A DNA stretch of 10,082 nucleotides, from NCBI GenBank assembly GCA_031268115.1, contig JAIRXV010000368.1:1-10082 (forward strand), read 5' to 3'. The translations under genes and the position numbers were made by a program. The notes under the pieces are model-generated. The model saw only the letters and a program-made list of their open reading frames with translations, had not been told where the DNA came from and did not search any database. Shown one piece after another: positions 1 through 6,260 of this stretch. This DNA is from Bifidobacteriaceae bacterium (GTDB lineage Bacteria > Actinomycetota > Actinomycetes > Actinomycetales > WQXJ01). Every line of letters begins with the position of its first letter. Position 1 is the first letter of the stretch.

Positions 1-677
1 ACGATGCCGGCGGTTCGGCCGACGCGGAACAGCGGCGGGCCGCGGAGCGCCAGCGATTCACGGATGCGTTCGCGGTTCACCTATCGGCGATGAACCCTGG
101 GGCGGCGGTCGCCGAAATCGGCGGGGTCGCCTATGGTCTGTTTCCGGTGGCGCGGGCGGACCTCGATGGGGAGGAGCGCGCGGCCCGCGCCGCGGGGGCC
201 TTCCTCGCCCGGGTGGGTTCCGGGCTTAGCGCCGTGATCGCGATCGGACGCGAGGCCCGGGACATCACCGGCCTGGCTCAATCCCGGGTCACCGTGGAAC
301 GGATTCTTAGAGTGCTGCGCTGTGGCGGGCCACTCGGCCCAGTGGCGCGGATGGCGGATGTCCAAACCGCTTCGCTGTTGCTGGAGTTGGGCGATTTGAT
401 GGCGGCCCGCGGCGACCAACCGGTCGGGCCCATCGCCACGCTCATCGCCCACGATGCCGCGGCCGGCACCGGCCTGGTGGAGACGCTGCGGACCTGGCTC
501 GACACCTTCGGGGACGTTGCCGCGGCGGCGAATCGGCTGTTCATCCACCCGAATACGCTGCGCTACCGTTTGCGCCGGATCGGCGAAATCAGCGGCCTCG
601 ACCTGTCCGATCCGGATGCGCGCTTCGCGGCCATGCTTCAAATGCGAATCGCCCCCGCAGCTACGAGTTCAAACTGA
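1..677 (+). CDS. PucR/CdaR-type transcriptional regulator, C-terminal part (5' end outside window)
   Basis: The reading frame is open from base 3 to the TGA at 675-677, giving about 224 residues with no start in the window. An internal ATG at 90 lies in mid-domain and is probably not the true start. The end of the protein matches the PucR C-terminal helix-turn-helix: a Leu/Trp-rich helix (LVETLRTWLDTFGDVAAAANRL), then the family's hallmark HPNTLRYRLRRIGEISGLDL, then a closing segment around DARFAAMLQMRI. The part before it looks like the GGDEF-like middle domain of the family. Such proteins are cytoplasmic DNA-binding regulators of catabolic genes and usually sense small metabolites, but the effector cannot be read here. 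The gene converges on the ROK gene and overlaps its 3' end by 17 bases. Nothing ties it functionally to the sugar operon. I am confident of the family and not of the target genes. Confidence 0.88.
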   Translation, partial: DAGGSADAEQRRAAERQRFTDAFAVHLSAMNPGAAVAEIGGVAYGLFPVARADLDGEERAARAAGAFLARVGSGLSAVIAIGREARDITGLAQSRVTVERILRVLRCGGPLGPVARMADVQTASLLLELGDLMAARGDQPVGPIATLIAHDAAAGTGLVETLRTWLDTFGDVAAAANRLFIHPNTLRYRLRRIGEISGLDLSDPDARFAAMLQMRIAPAATSSN

Positions 678-1878
678 CTTCTGGGCCGTGGCCTGGGGAA
701 ACGGAGCCTTGAAGGATTAGGGCGGCGCCGCCGATGGCGACCGATTCGCGCGGGTTGTTGGACAAGTCCACCTGCACGTCGTGGATGGCACGGGGGAACG
801 CTCGCTCCGCTAGGCGTCGGCGTATCTCCTTGACGTACAGCGAGCCGGCCACGGCGAACCCCGGACCCGCGAGGACAAGTGTGTCGAGGTCCCACAGGTT
901 GACCAGGGTGACGGCGGCCGTGGCGAGCATTTCGGTCGATGGAGCGAGGACCGCCATTGCGCCGTCGTCCCCATACAGAGCGGCCCGGGCGAGGATGTCG
1001 AAGGCCCGCCACGAGGTCTCCTCGGGTGTGATGCCGAGGCGATCGGCCAGCCCTGGGGTGGTCCGGACCCAGGTGACCACGGCCGGCGGGGCGGCGTAGA
1101 GGTCTAGGCAGCCGCAGTTGCCGCAGGGGCAGGCCAAGCCGTTGTGGACGGCCGAGACGTGGCCGATCTGTCCGGCGTTCGAGCTGGCGCCGCGGTGCAA
1201 GGCGCCGTCCACCACCACGCCCGAGCTGATCCCAGTGCCCATGTAGAGGCAGCCGAACAGCCGGTCTCGCGAGACTTGGCGGACCCAGTATTCGCCCACC
1301 GCGGCGGCCGCGGCATCGGAGGCCACCAGCACGGGGAAGCCGAGCTGTTCGGCTAGCGCCGCGCCGAGGTTTGGGCCGAGCGTGGCAGGCGCGACCGATG
1401 GGAGGCGTCCGTGTCCGACATCGACCAAGCCCCTTGCCACCACCGTGAGGCCGGCCACGGCGCGCGTGTCCACCCCGAGCGCGTGAATGGTGTCCCGGCA
1501 CAGTTGCGACAGCCGCGCGACACCCACCTCACCTGTGCCTTCGGGCGCGGCGATGAGTTGGCGCCCCACCATCCCGCCGCGCGTGTTGGTTACCACGCAT
1601 GTGGCCGTACCCATCCCAACATGCAGGCCGATGCCGTAGGACGCCTCAGAATTGATGGCGAGCAGCGTGCGCGGTTTGCCGCCTGTGGCGACCGTGTCGC
1701 CGGTTTCGCGGACTACGCCATCGGCGATGAGTGCGCGGACAATGTTTGAAATGGTTGGTTGCGTCAAACCGGTCGCCTGGACTAGTTCGACGCGGCTGAC
1801 CGGCCCAGACGAACGGATGACATCGACCACCAGCGCCCGGCTCCCTGGCCCCGACGCCACCGTCTCACGCCGTGCCAC
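661..1878 (-). CDS. ROK-family transcriptional regulator (NagC/XylR type)
   Basis: A 405-residue protein if it starts at the GTG whose first base is 1878. That start is chosen because GGGGGA sits 7 bases upstream on the minus strand and because the longer frame back to 2142 runs through the divergent gene and adds unrelated sequence. Residues ~12-60 form a winged helix-turn-helix (SRVELVQATGLTQPTISNIVRAL). Residues ~80-400 form the ROK sugar-kinase-like fold, with the signature MGTGISSGVVVDGALHRG and the zinc motif CPCGNCGC at 250-257 plus His240. The kinase phosphate loop is degenerate: His86 replaces the first Asp of DxGxT. The sugar-binding ExGH motif reads QIGH (Gln237). Asp188, in the catalytic Asp position, is kept. 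This fits a sugar-sensing regulator rather than an active kinase. It is divergent from the LacI-type sensor gene and likely represses the operon at 2930 onward (inference). The inducer is unknown. Confidence 0.9.
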   Translation of the reverse strand: MARRETVASGPGSRALVVDVIRSSGPVSRVELVQATGLTQPTISNIVRALIADGVVRETGDTVATGGKPRTLLAINSEASYGIGLHVGMGTATCVVTNTRGGMVGRQLIAAPEGTGEVGVARLSQLCRDTIHALGVDTRAVAGLTVVARGLVDVGHGRLPSVAPATLGPNLGAALAEQLGFPVLVASDAAAAAVGEYWVRQVSRDRLFGCLYMGTGISSGVVVDGALHRGASSNAGQIGHVSAVHNGLACPCGNCGCLDLYAAPPAVVTWVRTTPGLADRLGITPEETSWRAFDILARAALYGDDGAMAVLAPSTEMLATAAVTLVNLWDLDTLVLAGPGFAVAGSLYVKEIRRRLAERAFPRAIHDVQVDLSNNPRESVAIGGAALILQGSVSPGHGPEVSLNS

Positions 1879-1963
1879 GTGCGTGTCCCCCGATCCCCGG
1901 CATAGTGTGTGCCAGCAACATGATACGGATCGCGTAGGCGAATGAACGAACGGATGGATACCG
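1879..1963. promoter_or_regulatory. Divergent intergenic region between the ROK gene and the LacI-type sensor gene
   Basis: These 85 bases separate two outward-facing starts, so promoters for both genes should be here or just inside the genes. I find no convincing -35/-10 pair. GATACG at 1922-1927 (+) and TATCAT on the minus strand (1919-1924) are possible -10 boxes, but neither has a good -35 at 16-18 bases. A small inverted repeat, TACG-N5-CGTA, lies at 1924-1936. It is a weak candidate operator for self-regulation of the ROK gene. Confidence 0.35.
1886..1891 (-). promoter_or_regulatory. Ribosome binding site fixing the ROK start
   Basis: The minus strand reads GGGGGA here, 7 bases before the GTG at 1878. 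This supports the short protein over a start at 2142. Confidence 0.6.
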
Positions 1964-2830
1964 ATGACCGGTTTGGTCGATGACGCGCGGCTCGTTGTGC
2001 CGGCCGGGTTGCCTGTGGGTTTGGTTCTTGTCAGGGACGCGGAGGTGCTGGGTGCCGAGCCGTTCTTCCCGGAGTTCATCGCCGGACTGGAGCAGGTGCT
2101 CGTGCCGCGGGGGATCGCCGTGCTGCTCCAGGTGTTCGCCACTGTTGCCCAGGCGATGGAGCGTTTGCGGGGCTGGGTCCGCGACGCGGAGGTTCAGGGG
2201 GTCATCCTGATCGATCTGCTGCCGGGCGATGAGCGAGTGGGGTTGGTCAAGGAACTCGGAATCTCAGCCTTGGCGATTTCGGATCCGCAGACGGGCGACG
2301 GGATTGCCACGGTCTGGAACCAGGATGAAGTCGCGATGAGGGATCTTGTCGGGGCCCTTGCGGCGGCCGGGCACTCTCACGTGGGTCACGTGGCTGGGCC
2401 TGCCGAGATGGCCCACACCATCATCCGGCGGCGCACTTTCGCTGAGGCGGCCTCAGAGTTCGCGTTGCGGACCACGAGTTTTGGCGGCGACTATTCGTGG
2501 GCGGCGGGGGTGCGGGCCGTGGCAGACGTGTGGACGATGACGGAACGTCCCACCGCGCTCGTGTTCGACAACGATGTGATGGCCCTTGGCGGTTTGGCCG
2601 AGGCCGAGCGCCTCGGTCTGGCGGTGCCGGAGGATCTCTCGCTTGTCGCTTGGGACGATTCGCCGCAGTGCCAGCTGGCTTCGCCTTCGCTGAGCGCTGT
2701 CAGCCACGATGTGCAGGCGCTGGGAGTCTTGGCGGCTGAGACGTTCCTTGGGGTGCTTGGGGGTGCGCCGCCGCAGGTGGTGCTAGCGTCGCCGGCCCAC
2801 TTGGTGTCGCGCGGTTCGAGCAATACATAG
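1964..2830 (+). CDS. LacI-type ligand-sensing domain protein lacking the DNA-binding domain
   Basis: A 288-residue protein that matches the periplasmic-binding-protein-like sensor half of LacI/GalR regulators. It starts near residue 17 with PVGLVLVRDAE, followed by FFPEFIAGLEQVLVPRGIAVLLQ, a central AAGHSHVGHVAGP (the usual strand after the first lobe), and near the end VFDNDVMALGGLAEAERLGLAVPEDLSLVAWDDSP and SAVSHDVQALG. These C-terminal motifs are intact, so the fold looks maintained. The N-terminal helix-turn-helix and hinge helix (about 60 residues) are missing: only ~16 residues precede the sensor domain, and an in-frame TGA at 1943-1945 rules out a longer start. There is no signal peptide, so it should be cytoplasmic rather than a transporter binding protein. 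A weak ribosome site (GGATGG, 1952-1957) precedes the ATG. It may bind the operon's sugar and act through a partner; this is inference. Alternatively it is a relic that has lost function. Confidence 0.85.
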   Translation: MTGLVDDARLVVPAGLPVGLVLVRDAEVLGAEPFFPEFIAGLEQVLVPRGIAVLLQVFATVAQAMERLRGWVRDAEVQGVILIDLLPGDERVGLVKELGISALAISDPQTGDGIATVWNQDEVAMRDLVGALAAAGHSHVGHVAGPAEMAHTIIRRRTFAEAASEFALRTTSFGGDYSWAAGVRAVADVWTMTERPTALVFDNDVMALGGLAEAERLGLAVPEDLSLVAWDDSPQCQLASPSLSAVSHDVQALGVLAAETFLGVLGGAPPQVVLASPAHLVSRGSSNT

Positions 2831-2846
2831 ATTACTAATGAAAGTT

Positions 2847-2875
2847 TTGACATTCTGGCTCCGCGCTGCGATACT
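2847..2875 (+). promoter_or_regulatory. Predicted promoter of the sugar-uptake operon
   Basis: A perfect -35 hexamer TTGACA lies at 2847-2852 and GATACT (4 of 6 to TATAAT) at 2870-2875, with a 17-base spacer. Transcription should begin near 2882, leaving a leader of about 48 bases before the GTG at 2930. The -35 lies in an AT-rich patch (about 2829-2856) that stands out in this GC-rich DNA. No terminator is visible between the upstream stop at 2830 and this promoter, so read-through from the sensor gene is possible. Confidence 0.65.
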
Positions 2876-2879
2876 CGCA
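2867..2879. promoter_or_regulatory. Candidate operator palindrome over the -10 box
   Basis: The 13 bases read TGCGA-TAC-TCGCA, a perfect 5-bp inverted repeat with a 3-base centre, and they cover the whole predicted -10 hexamer. A second flanking pair, CTCCG at 2859-2863 and CGGAG at 2882-2886, surrounds it. A repressor bound here would block polymerase. Which regulator would bind is not shown by the sequence; the adjacent ROK protein is the natural candidate. Confidence 0.4.
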
Positions 2880-2916
2880 CTCGGAGGGCGTCGTGGACGG
2901 CCCCTCAGACCCGAGC

Positions 2917-2923
2917 AAAGGAG
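2917..2923 (+). promoter_or_regulatory. Ribosome binding site for the GTG start at 2930
   Basis: AAAGGAG, 6 bases before the GTG at 2930. It supports this non-ATG start, which also gives a complete lipoprotein signal peptide. Confidence 0.75.
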
Positions 2924-2929
2924 CCCCAA

Positions 2930-4315
2930 GTGGACCGCAAATCAATCCGGCGAACCACGCCCCTGACCGCAGCGTTAGCACTCGCCTTCGTCCTAGCGGC
3001 GTGTTCGACCACTCCGGCCGAGGAAGACAACACCGCTCAGCCCACCGACACCGCGTCCCCGACCGCCCAGGACACAGGCGACGAAACGTCCGATTCGTCC
3101 GGCCAAGACACCGAGGCAACCGGCGGCACCTTGTCCGTGGTGACCCGATGGGCATCGGGCAGCCCCGAGGCCGAAGCCCAACAGCGCATCTTCGACGCGT
3201 TCACGGCCGCCACCGGCATCGCCCTGGAGGTCACCGAAGGCCTGGAGACCATCGACGATCAAGTCGAGACCATGGTTGCCGGCAATAAGGCGCCGGACCT
3301 CGTCATCGTCAACCTCTTCGACAAGACGCTCGGTTGGTACGAGGCCCGCGTGACCGTGGACGCCCAGCCATACCTGACCGAGTGGGGTTTGGCGGAGACC
3401 ATGAAGGAAGACGCCCTCAACGAGTGGCGCGTGGGCGGTGAGCCCGATGGCGCACTCCAAGGTCTGCCGTACTCGGGCTTCTCATGGCCCGTGTGGTACA
3501 ACACCGATCTGCTGGAGAAGGCGGGCGTCGAAGGCATTCCAACCACCACCGACGAACTGATCGCTGCGGCCGAAAAACTCCGCGCGGCAGATATCGACCC
3601 CGTGGTTGTGGGCGGCAACGACTGGACGGGCCAGAAGCTCTTCTACCAGATCGCCCAATCCACCACCGACGCTTCCGCGATGAAGGATGTCATGCAGAAC
3701 GGCGGCTACTGCGACACCGCCTCAGTCATGGACGGCATCCAGCTCTTCACCGACCTGCGCGATGCCGGTGTGTTTGTCGACAACGTGGCCGGACTGACCG
3801 CGGACGATATGTACGCGATGTACTACTCGGAGCAGGCCGCCATCATGTCGGCAGGCTCGTGGGCCTACGCCGGCGCTGTCGATGCCGGAACCGGTGTCGA
3901 AGAGCGGACCACGCTGGGCGGGTTCGCGTTGCCGAGCGGCTCTGTCTTCGACAAGCCAAGCTCACTCCAGGGCTTCACCGGAGTTGGCTTCATGATCACC
4001 GAGCAGGGGGCCGCGCCCGATCGGATCGATCTGGTCCGTCAACTGGTGCAGGCCTTCTACGAGACCCAGAACGTGGGCGATTTTGTCAAGACCGCCTCGA
4101 TTCTGCCCCCGGTGACCGGCGACTTCGCATCGTATGCGACAAACCCGCTGCTGGCCGAGGCCCTCGGATTGGACTCCGAGGTCTCCTACGCGGTGATGCC
4201 AGACGTGTGGATCGGATCCGCCTCGGATCCGATCATCGCCGTCCTCGCCGGCGCCTACGGCTCGGCCAGCCCGGATGAGATCTGCTCGGGCCTCGACTCC
4301 GCCACACAGAGCTAG
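2930..4315 (+). CDS. Sugar ABC transporter solute-binding lipoprotein (family 1)
   Basis: A 461-residue protein starting at GTG. The N terminus is a lipoprotein signal: basic residues 3-8 (RKSIRR), a hydrophobic core, and the lipobox LAAC with lipidated Cys25, so it is anchored on the outer face of the membrane. Residues ~26-66 are a flexible linker rich in Thr, Asp, Glu and Ser. The mature domain begins at about 67 (TLSVVTRW) and has features of CUT1 binding proteins: IFDAFTAATGIALEV, the GNKAPDLVIVN segment, GLPYSGFSWPVWYNTDLLEKAGV, and SEQAAIMSAGSWAYAG. It captures an oligosaccharide and hands it to the permeases encoded next. The ligand cannot be read directly, but the downstream glycosidases point to a beta-mannoside or a related hemicellulose or glycan fragment. 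Leu16 uses the rare codon TTA, the only one I noticed in the genes here. A perfect hairpin lies inside the gene at 4210-4234. Confidence 0.93.
   Translation: MDRKSIRRTTPLTAALALAFVLAACSTTPAEEDNTAQPTDTASPTAQDTGDETSDSSGQDTEATGGTLSVVTRWASGSPEAEAQQRIFDAFTAATGIALEVTEGLETIDDQVETMVAGNKAPDLVIVNLFDKTLGWYEARVTVDAQPYLTEWGLAETMKEDALNEWRVGGEPDGALQGLPYSGFSWPVWYNTDLLEKAGVEGIPTTTDELIAAAEKLRAADIDPVVVGGNDWTGQKLFYQIAQSTTDASAMKDVMQNGGYCDTASVMDGIQLFTDLRDAGVFVDNVAGLTADDMYAMYYSEQAAIMSAGSWAYAGAVDAGTGVEERTTLGGFALPSGSVFDKPSSLQGFTGVGFMITEQGAAPDRIDLVRQLVQAFYETQNVGDFVKTASILPPVTGDFASYATNPLLAEALGLDSEVSYAVMPDVWIGSASDPIIAVLAGAYGSASPDEICSGLDSATQS
4210..4234 (+). repeat. Perfect 11-bp inverted repeat within the binding-protein gene
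   Basis: GATCGGATCCG (4210-4220), a 3-base gap CCT, then CGGATCCGATC (4224-4234). It contains GGATCC twice and encodes part of WIGSASDPII. The RNA would form a tight hairpin near the 3' end of the coding region. No role is known. Confidence 0.8.
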
Positions 4316-4384
4316 GTCGGCACCGGTAGCGAAGCGCCCGAAACCTCATCGGCGTCTTCGAACCGAACCCGGCACTGCCTGCCA

Positions 4385-4421
4385 CGGTGCGGGGGCCGGC
4401 CGCCTCGCGGCCCCCGCACCG
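4385..4421 (+). terminator. Intergenic hairpin between binding-protein and permease genes
   Basis: The arms CGGTGCGGGGGCC (4385-4397) and GGCCCCCGCACCG (4409-4421) pair perfectly over 13 bp around an 11-base loop. No T-run follows, so it is not a classic intrinsic terminator. In bacterial sugar operons such hairpins after the binding-protein gene commonly protect the upstream mRNA or partly stop transcription, giving more binding protein than permease. That role is inferred here. The rest of the 4316-4467 gap shows only the ribosome site of the next gene. Confidence 0.75.
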
Positions 4422-4467
4422 GATCAAACGCTCACCTCCATTCGACCCCGTAGCCCCGAGGGAAGCC

Positions 4468-5409
4468 ATGACAACCACCGCCACCGCGCCACCGGTTGGC
4501 CCGCGCTCAACGCGAAGCAGCTCCGCGCTCAAAGCGCGTCGGCACTCAAGGCGTATCTTGTGGTTTACCGCGCCGTCGCTCGCCTGGTTCGTATTCTTTT
4601 CAGTTGGACCGCTATTGGCGATGTTCGTTATCGCGACCCTCCAGTGGAAGGGGCTGATCTACAAGCCCACCTTCGTTGGCTTTGAGAACGTAGCGCGGGT
4701 GTTCGCCGATCCCACCTTCTTCGCGGCCATCCGGAACTCCTTGGTGCAAGTCGGTGTCGCCGTGCCGGTAATGATTCCCCTCGCGTTCATGCTCGGCTTC
4801 CACTTGTACACGCGCCCGCGGGGCCACGGGATCCTCTCAATCCTCTTCTTCTCGCCCGGACTGATCTCGATCTCCGTGACGGGCATGGTCTTCTACGGCA
4901 TGCTCTCGCCCAACGGTGGACTCAACGGCCTCCTCAACTTGATTGGGCTAGACGATATGGTCCGCCCGTGGCTGGCCGATCCCGCCACCGCCTTGGGCAC
5001 TTTGATCGCCATCGATCTGTGGCGCGGAGTCGGTTGGACGGGAGTGCTGTTCTCAGCGCGCCTTTCCAGCATCCCCGGCGAAGTCCTCGAAGCCGCCCAG
5101 ATCGACGGTGCCGGGCGAATGCGAACCATGTGGCGCATCGCGTTCCCCATGGTCAAGGACTACACCAACACCCTGACCACCTTGCAATTCCTGTGGACCA
5201 TGTTTACCTCGGCCGCGCTGATCCTGTTGTTGACGCGCGGCGGTCCCGGCACATCGACCACCACCTTGTCCTATTTGGTCTACGCCAAGGCGTTCTCGCA
5301 ACAAGACCTCGGCTACTCCCAGGTGGTGGGCGTGGTTCTGCTGGTAGTCGGCATCGCCGGCATGGCCCTTATCTCAGTGCTATTCCGCGAAAGGGAGGAG
5401 CGGTCATGA
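4468..5409 (+). CDS. Sugar ABC transporter permease 1 (CUT1, MalF type)
   Basis: A 313-residue integral membrane protein. I chose the ATG at 4468 because GAGGGAAG lies just before it. The longer frame from the GTG at 4387 begins inside the intergenic hairpin. The N terminus is Ser/Arg rich (about 30 residues, cytoplasmic), followed by the first membrane span at about residues 30-54 (LWFTAPSLAWFVFFSVGPLLAMFVI) and roughly five more. The cytoplasmic EAA loop that docks on the ATPase is present as EAAQIDGAGRMRTMWRIAFPM from Glu208, with the conserved Gly. It forms the transport channel with the second permease. No ATPase gene is in the window, so a shared MsiK-like subunit encoded elsewhere probably powers it (known for CUT1 systems in actinobacteria). 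Its stop overlaps the next start as ATGA. Confidence 0.93.
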   Translation: MTTTATAPPVGPRSTRSSSALKARRHSRRILWFTAPSLAWFVFFSVGPLLAMFVIATLQWKGLIYKPTFVGFENVARVFADPTFFAAIRNSLVQVGVAVPVMIPLAFMLGFHLYTRPRGHGILSILFFSPGLISISVTGMVFYGMLSPNGGLNGLLNLIGLDDMVRPWLADPATALGTLIAIDLWRGVGWTGVLFSARLSSIPGEVLEAAQIDGAGRMRTMWRIAFPMVKDYTNTLTTLQFLWTMFTSAALILLLTRGGPGTSTTTLSYLVYAKAFSQQDLGYSQVVGVVLLVVGIAGMALISVLFREREERS

Positions 5410-6260
5410 GCAGTTCTCGCCGTCGCCGGGGCACGGGCCCCCGTCGCCAACCCAGCCCCGTGGCCTCCGTGTTCTCGTGGTTCTACGCGATCTTGCTGGC
5501 CGCGCCCATCTACTACCTCTTGATGAGTTCCCTGAAGACCAACATTGAGATCTTCATCCACCCCTTCTCGCTGCCCACTAAGTGGCTCTGGGAGAATTTC
5601 AAACTCGCATGGACCACCGCCAAACTGGGACCGGCCCTCTTGAACTCGGTTCTGATCTGTGCCGTGGCGATCGTCGTCACACTGTTCTTGGCGGTTCCAG
5701 CGTCGTACGCCATCGCCCGCAACGACAACCGTCTGTCGCGAGCCATCAGCAAAGCGTTCGCGGCCGGCTTCCTGATTCCACCGTTCGCGGCGTTGATTCC
5801 CACGGTGCTTCTGGCCATCCAGATGAATCTGTTTATGACCCGCGAGTTCCAAATGCTCTACTTGCCGGCATCCGCGTTGCCGTTGTCTGTTCTGCTGTTG
5901 ACCCAATTCATGCGCACAGTACCCAATGAACTGGTCGAATCGGCGGCACTTGACGGCGCCGGGCACTGGCACACCCTGACCCAGGTATTCATGCCAATCG
6001 CCCGGCCTGGAATCGTCAGTGTTACCATCTTGCAGCTGTTGACGTTCTGGAACGAATACCTGTTCTCACTGACCATCACCGGCACGGCACCGGACGTCCG
6101 GACCATCCAAGTGGCGGTACCCACGCTGGTGAACGATTCGACAATCTACGGCATTCTTGCCGCTGGGACAGTGCTGAGTCTCCTGCCCGTCTACATCGCC
6201 TATTCGGTGATGTCCAAACGGATGCAAGAGGCACTCGTGGCCGGGGCGGTGAAGGGATGA
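5406..6260 (+). CDS. Sugar ABC transporter permease 2 (CUT1, MalG type)
   Basis: A 284-residue membrane protein starting at ATG 5406, inside the last codons of permease 1 (ATGA overlap), with a strong GGGAGGAG ribosome site ending 5 bases before. This start is preferred over upstream ATGs in the same frame, which run out of frame through permease 1. The N terminus is Arg-rich (SSRRRRGTGPRR), followed by span 1 (VFSWFYAILLAAPIYYLLMSSL) and the MalG-like segment PTKWLWENFKLAW. The EAA loop reads ESAALDGAGHWHTLTQVFMPI from Glu178. The end, YSVMSKRMQEALVAGAVKG, is typical of this subfamily. It pairs with permease 1 in the channel. The final codons overlap the GH2 gene as ATGA, so transporter and enzyme are translationally coupled. 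Confidence 0.94.
   Translation: MSSSRRRRGTGPRRQPSPVASVFSWFYAILLAAPIYYLLMSSLKTNIEIFIHPFSLPTKWLWENFKLAWTTAKLGPALLNSVLICAVAIVVTLFLAVPASYAIARNDNRLSRAISKAFAAGFLIPPFAALIPTVLLAIQMNLFMTREFQMLYLPASALPLSVLLLTQFMRTVPNELVESAALDGAGHWHTLTQVFMPIARPGIVSVTILQLLTFWNEYLFSLTITGTAPDVRTIQVAVPTLVNDSTIYGILAAGTVLSLLPVYIAYSVMSKRMQEALVAGAVKG

Noticed and set aside
721..732. 12-base palindrome GGCGGCGCCGCC
   Set aside because: It lies in the ROK coding sequence, where Gly-Gly-Ala-Ala codons in GC-rich DNA produce it by chance. No T-run follows, so it is not a terminator.
1879..2142. Extended N terminus of the ROK frame back to 2142
   Set aside because: The added 88 residues are low-complexity Ser/Thr/Pro sequence overlapping the divergent gene. 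The GTG at 1878 has a good ribosome site and starts just before the winged helix.
4387..4467. Extended start of permease 1 at GTG 4387
   Set aside because: That start lies inside the intergenic hairpin and has no ribosome site. ATG 4468 has one and gives a normal CUT1 permease.
4968..5405. Upstream extension of permease 2 to 4968
   Set aside because: It is an out-of-frame Arg/His-rich reading of permease 1. The ATG at 5406 has a strong ribosome site and the usual ATGA overlap.
5313..5972. Minus-strand frame of 219 codons opposite the permeases
   Set aside because: It is Gln/Gly/Arg rich with no domain, an antisense shadow of the permease genes.
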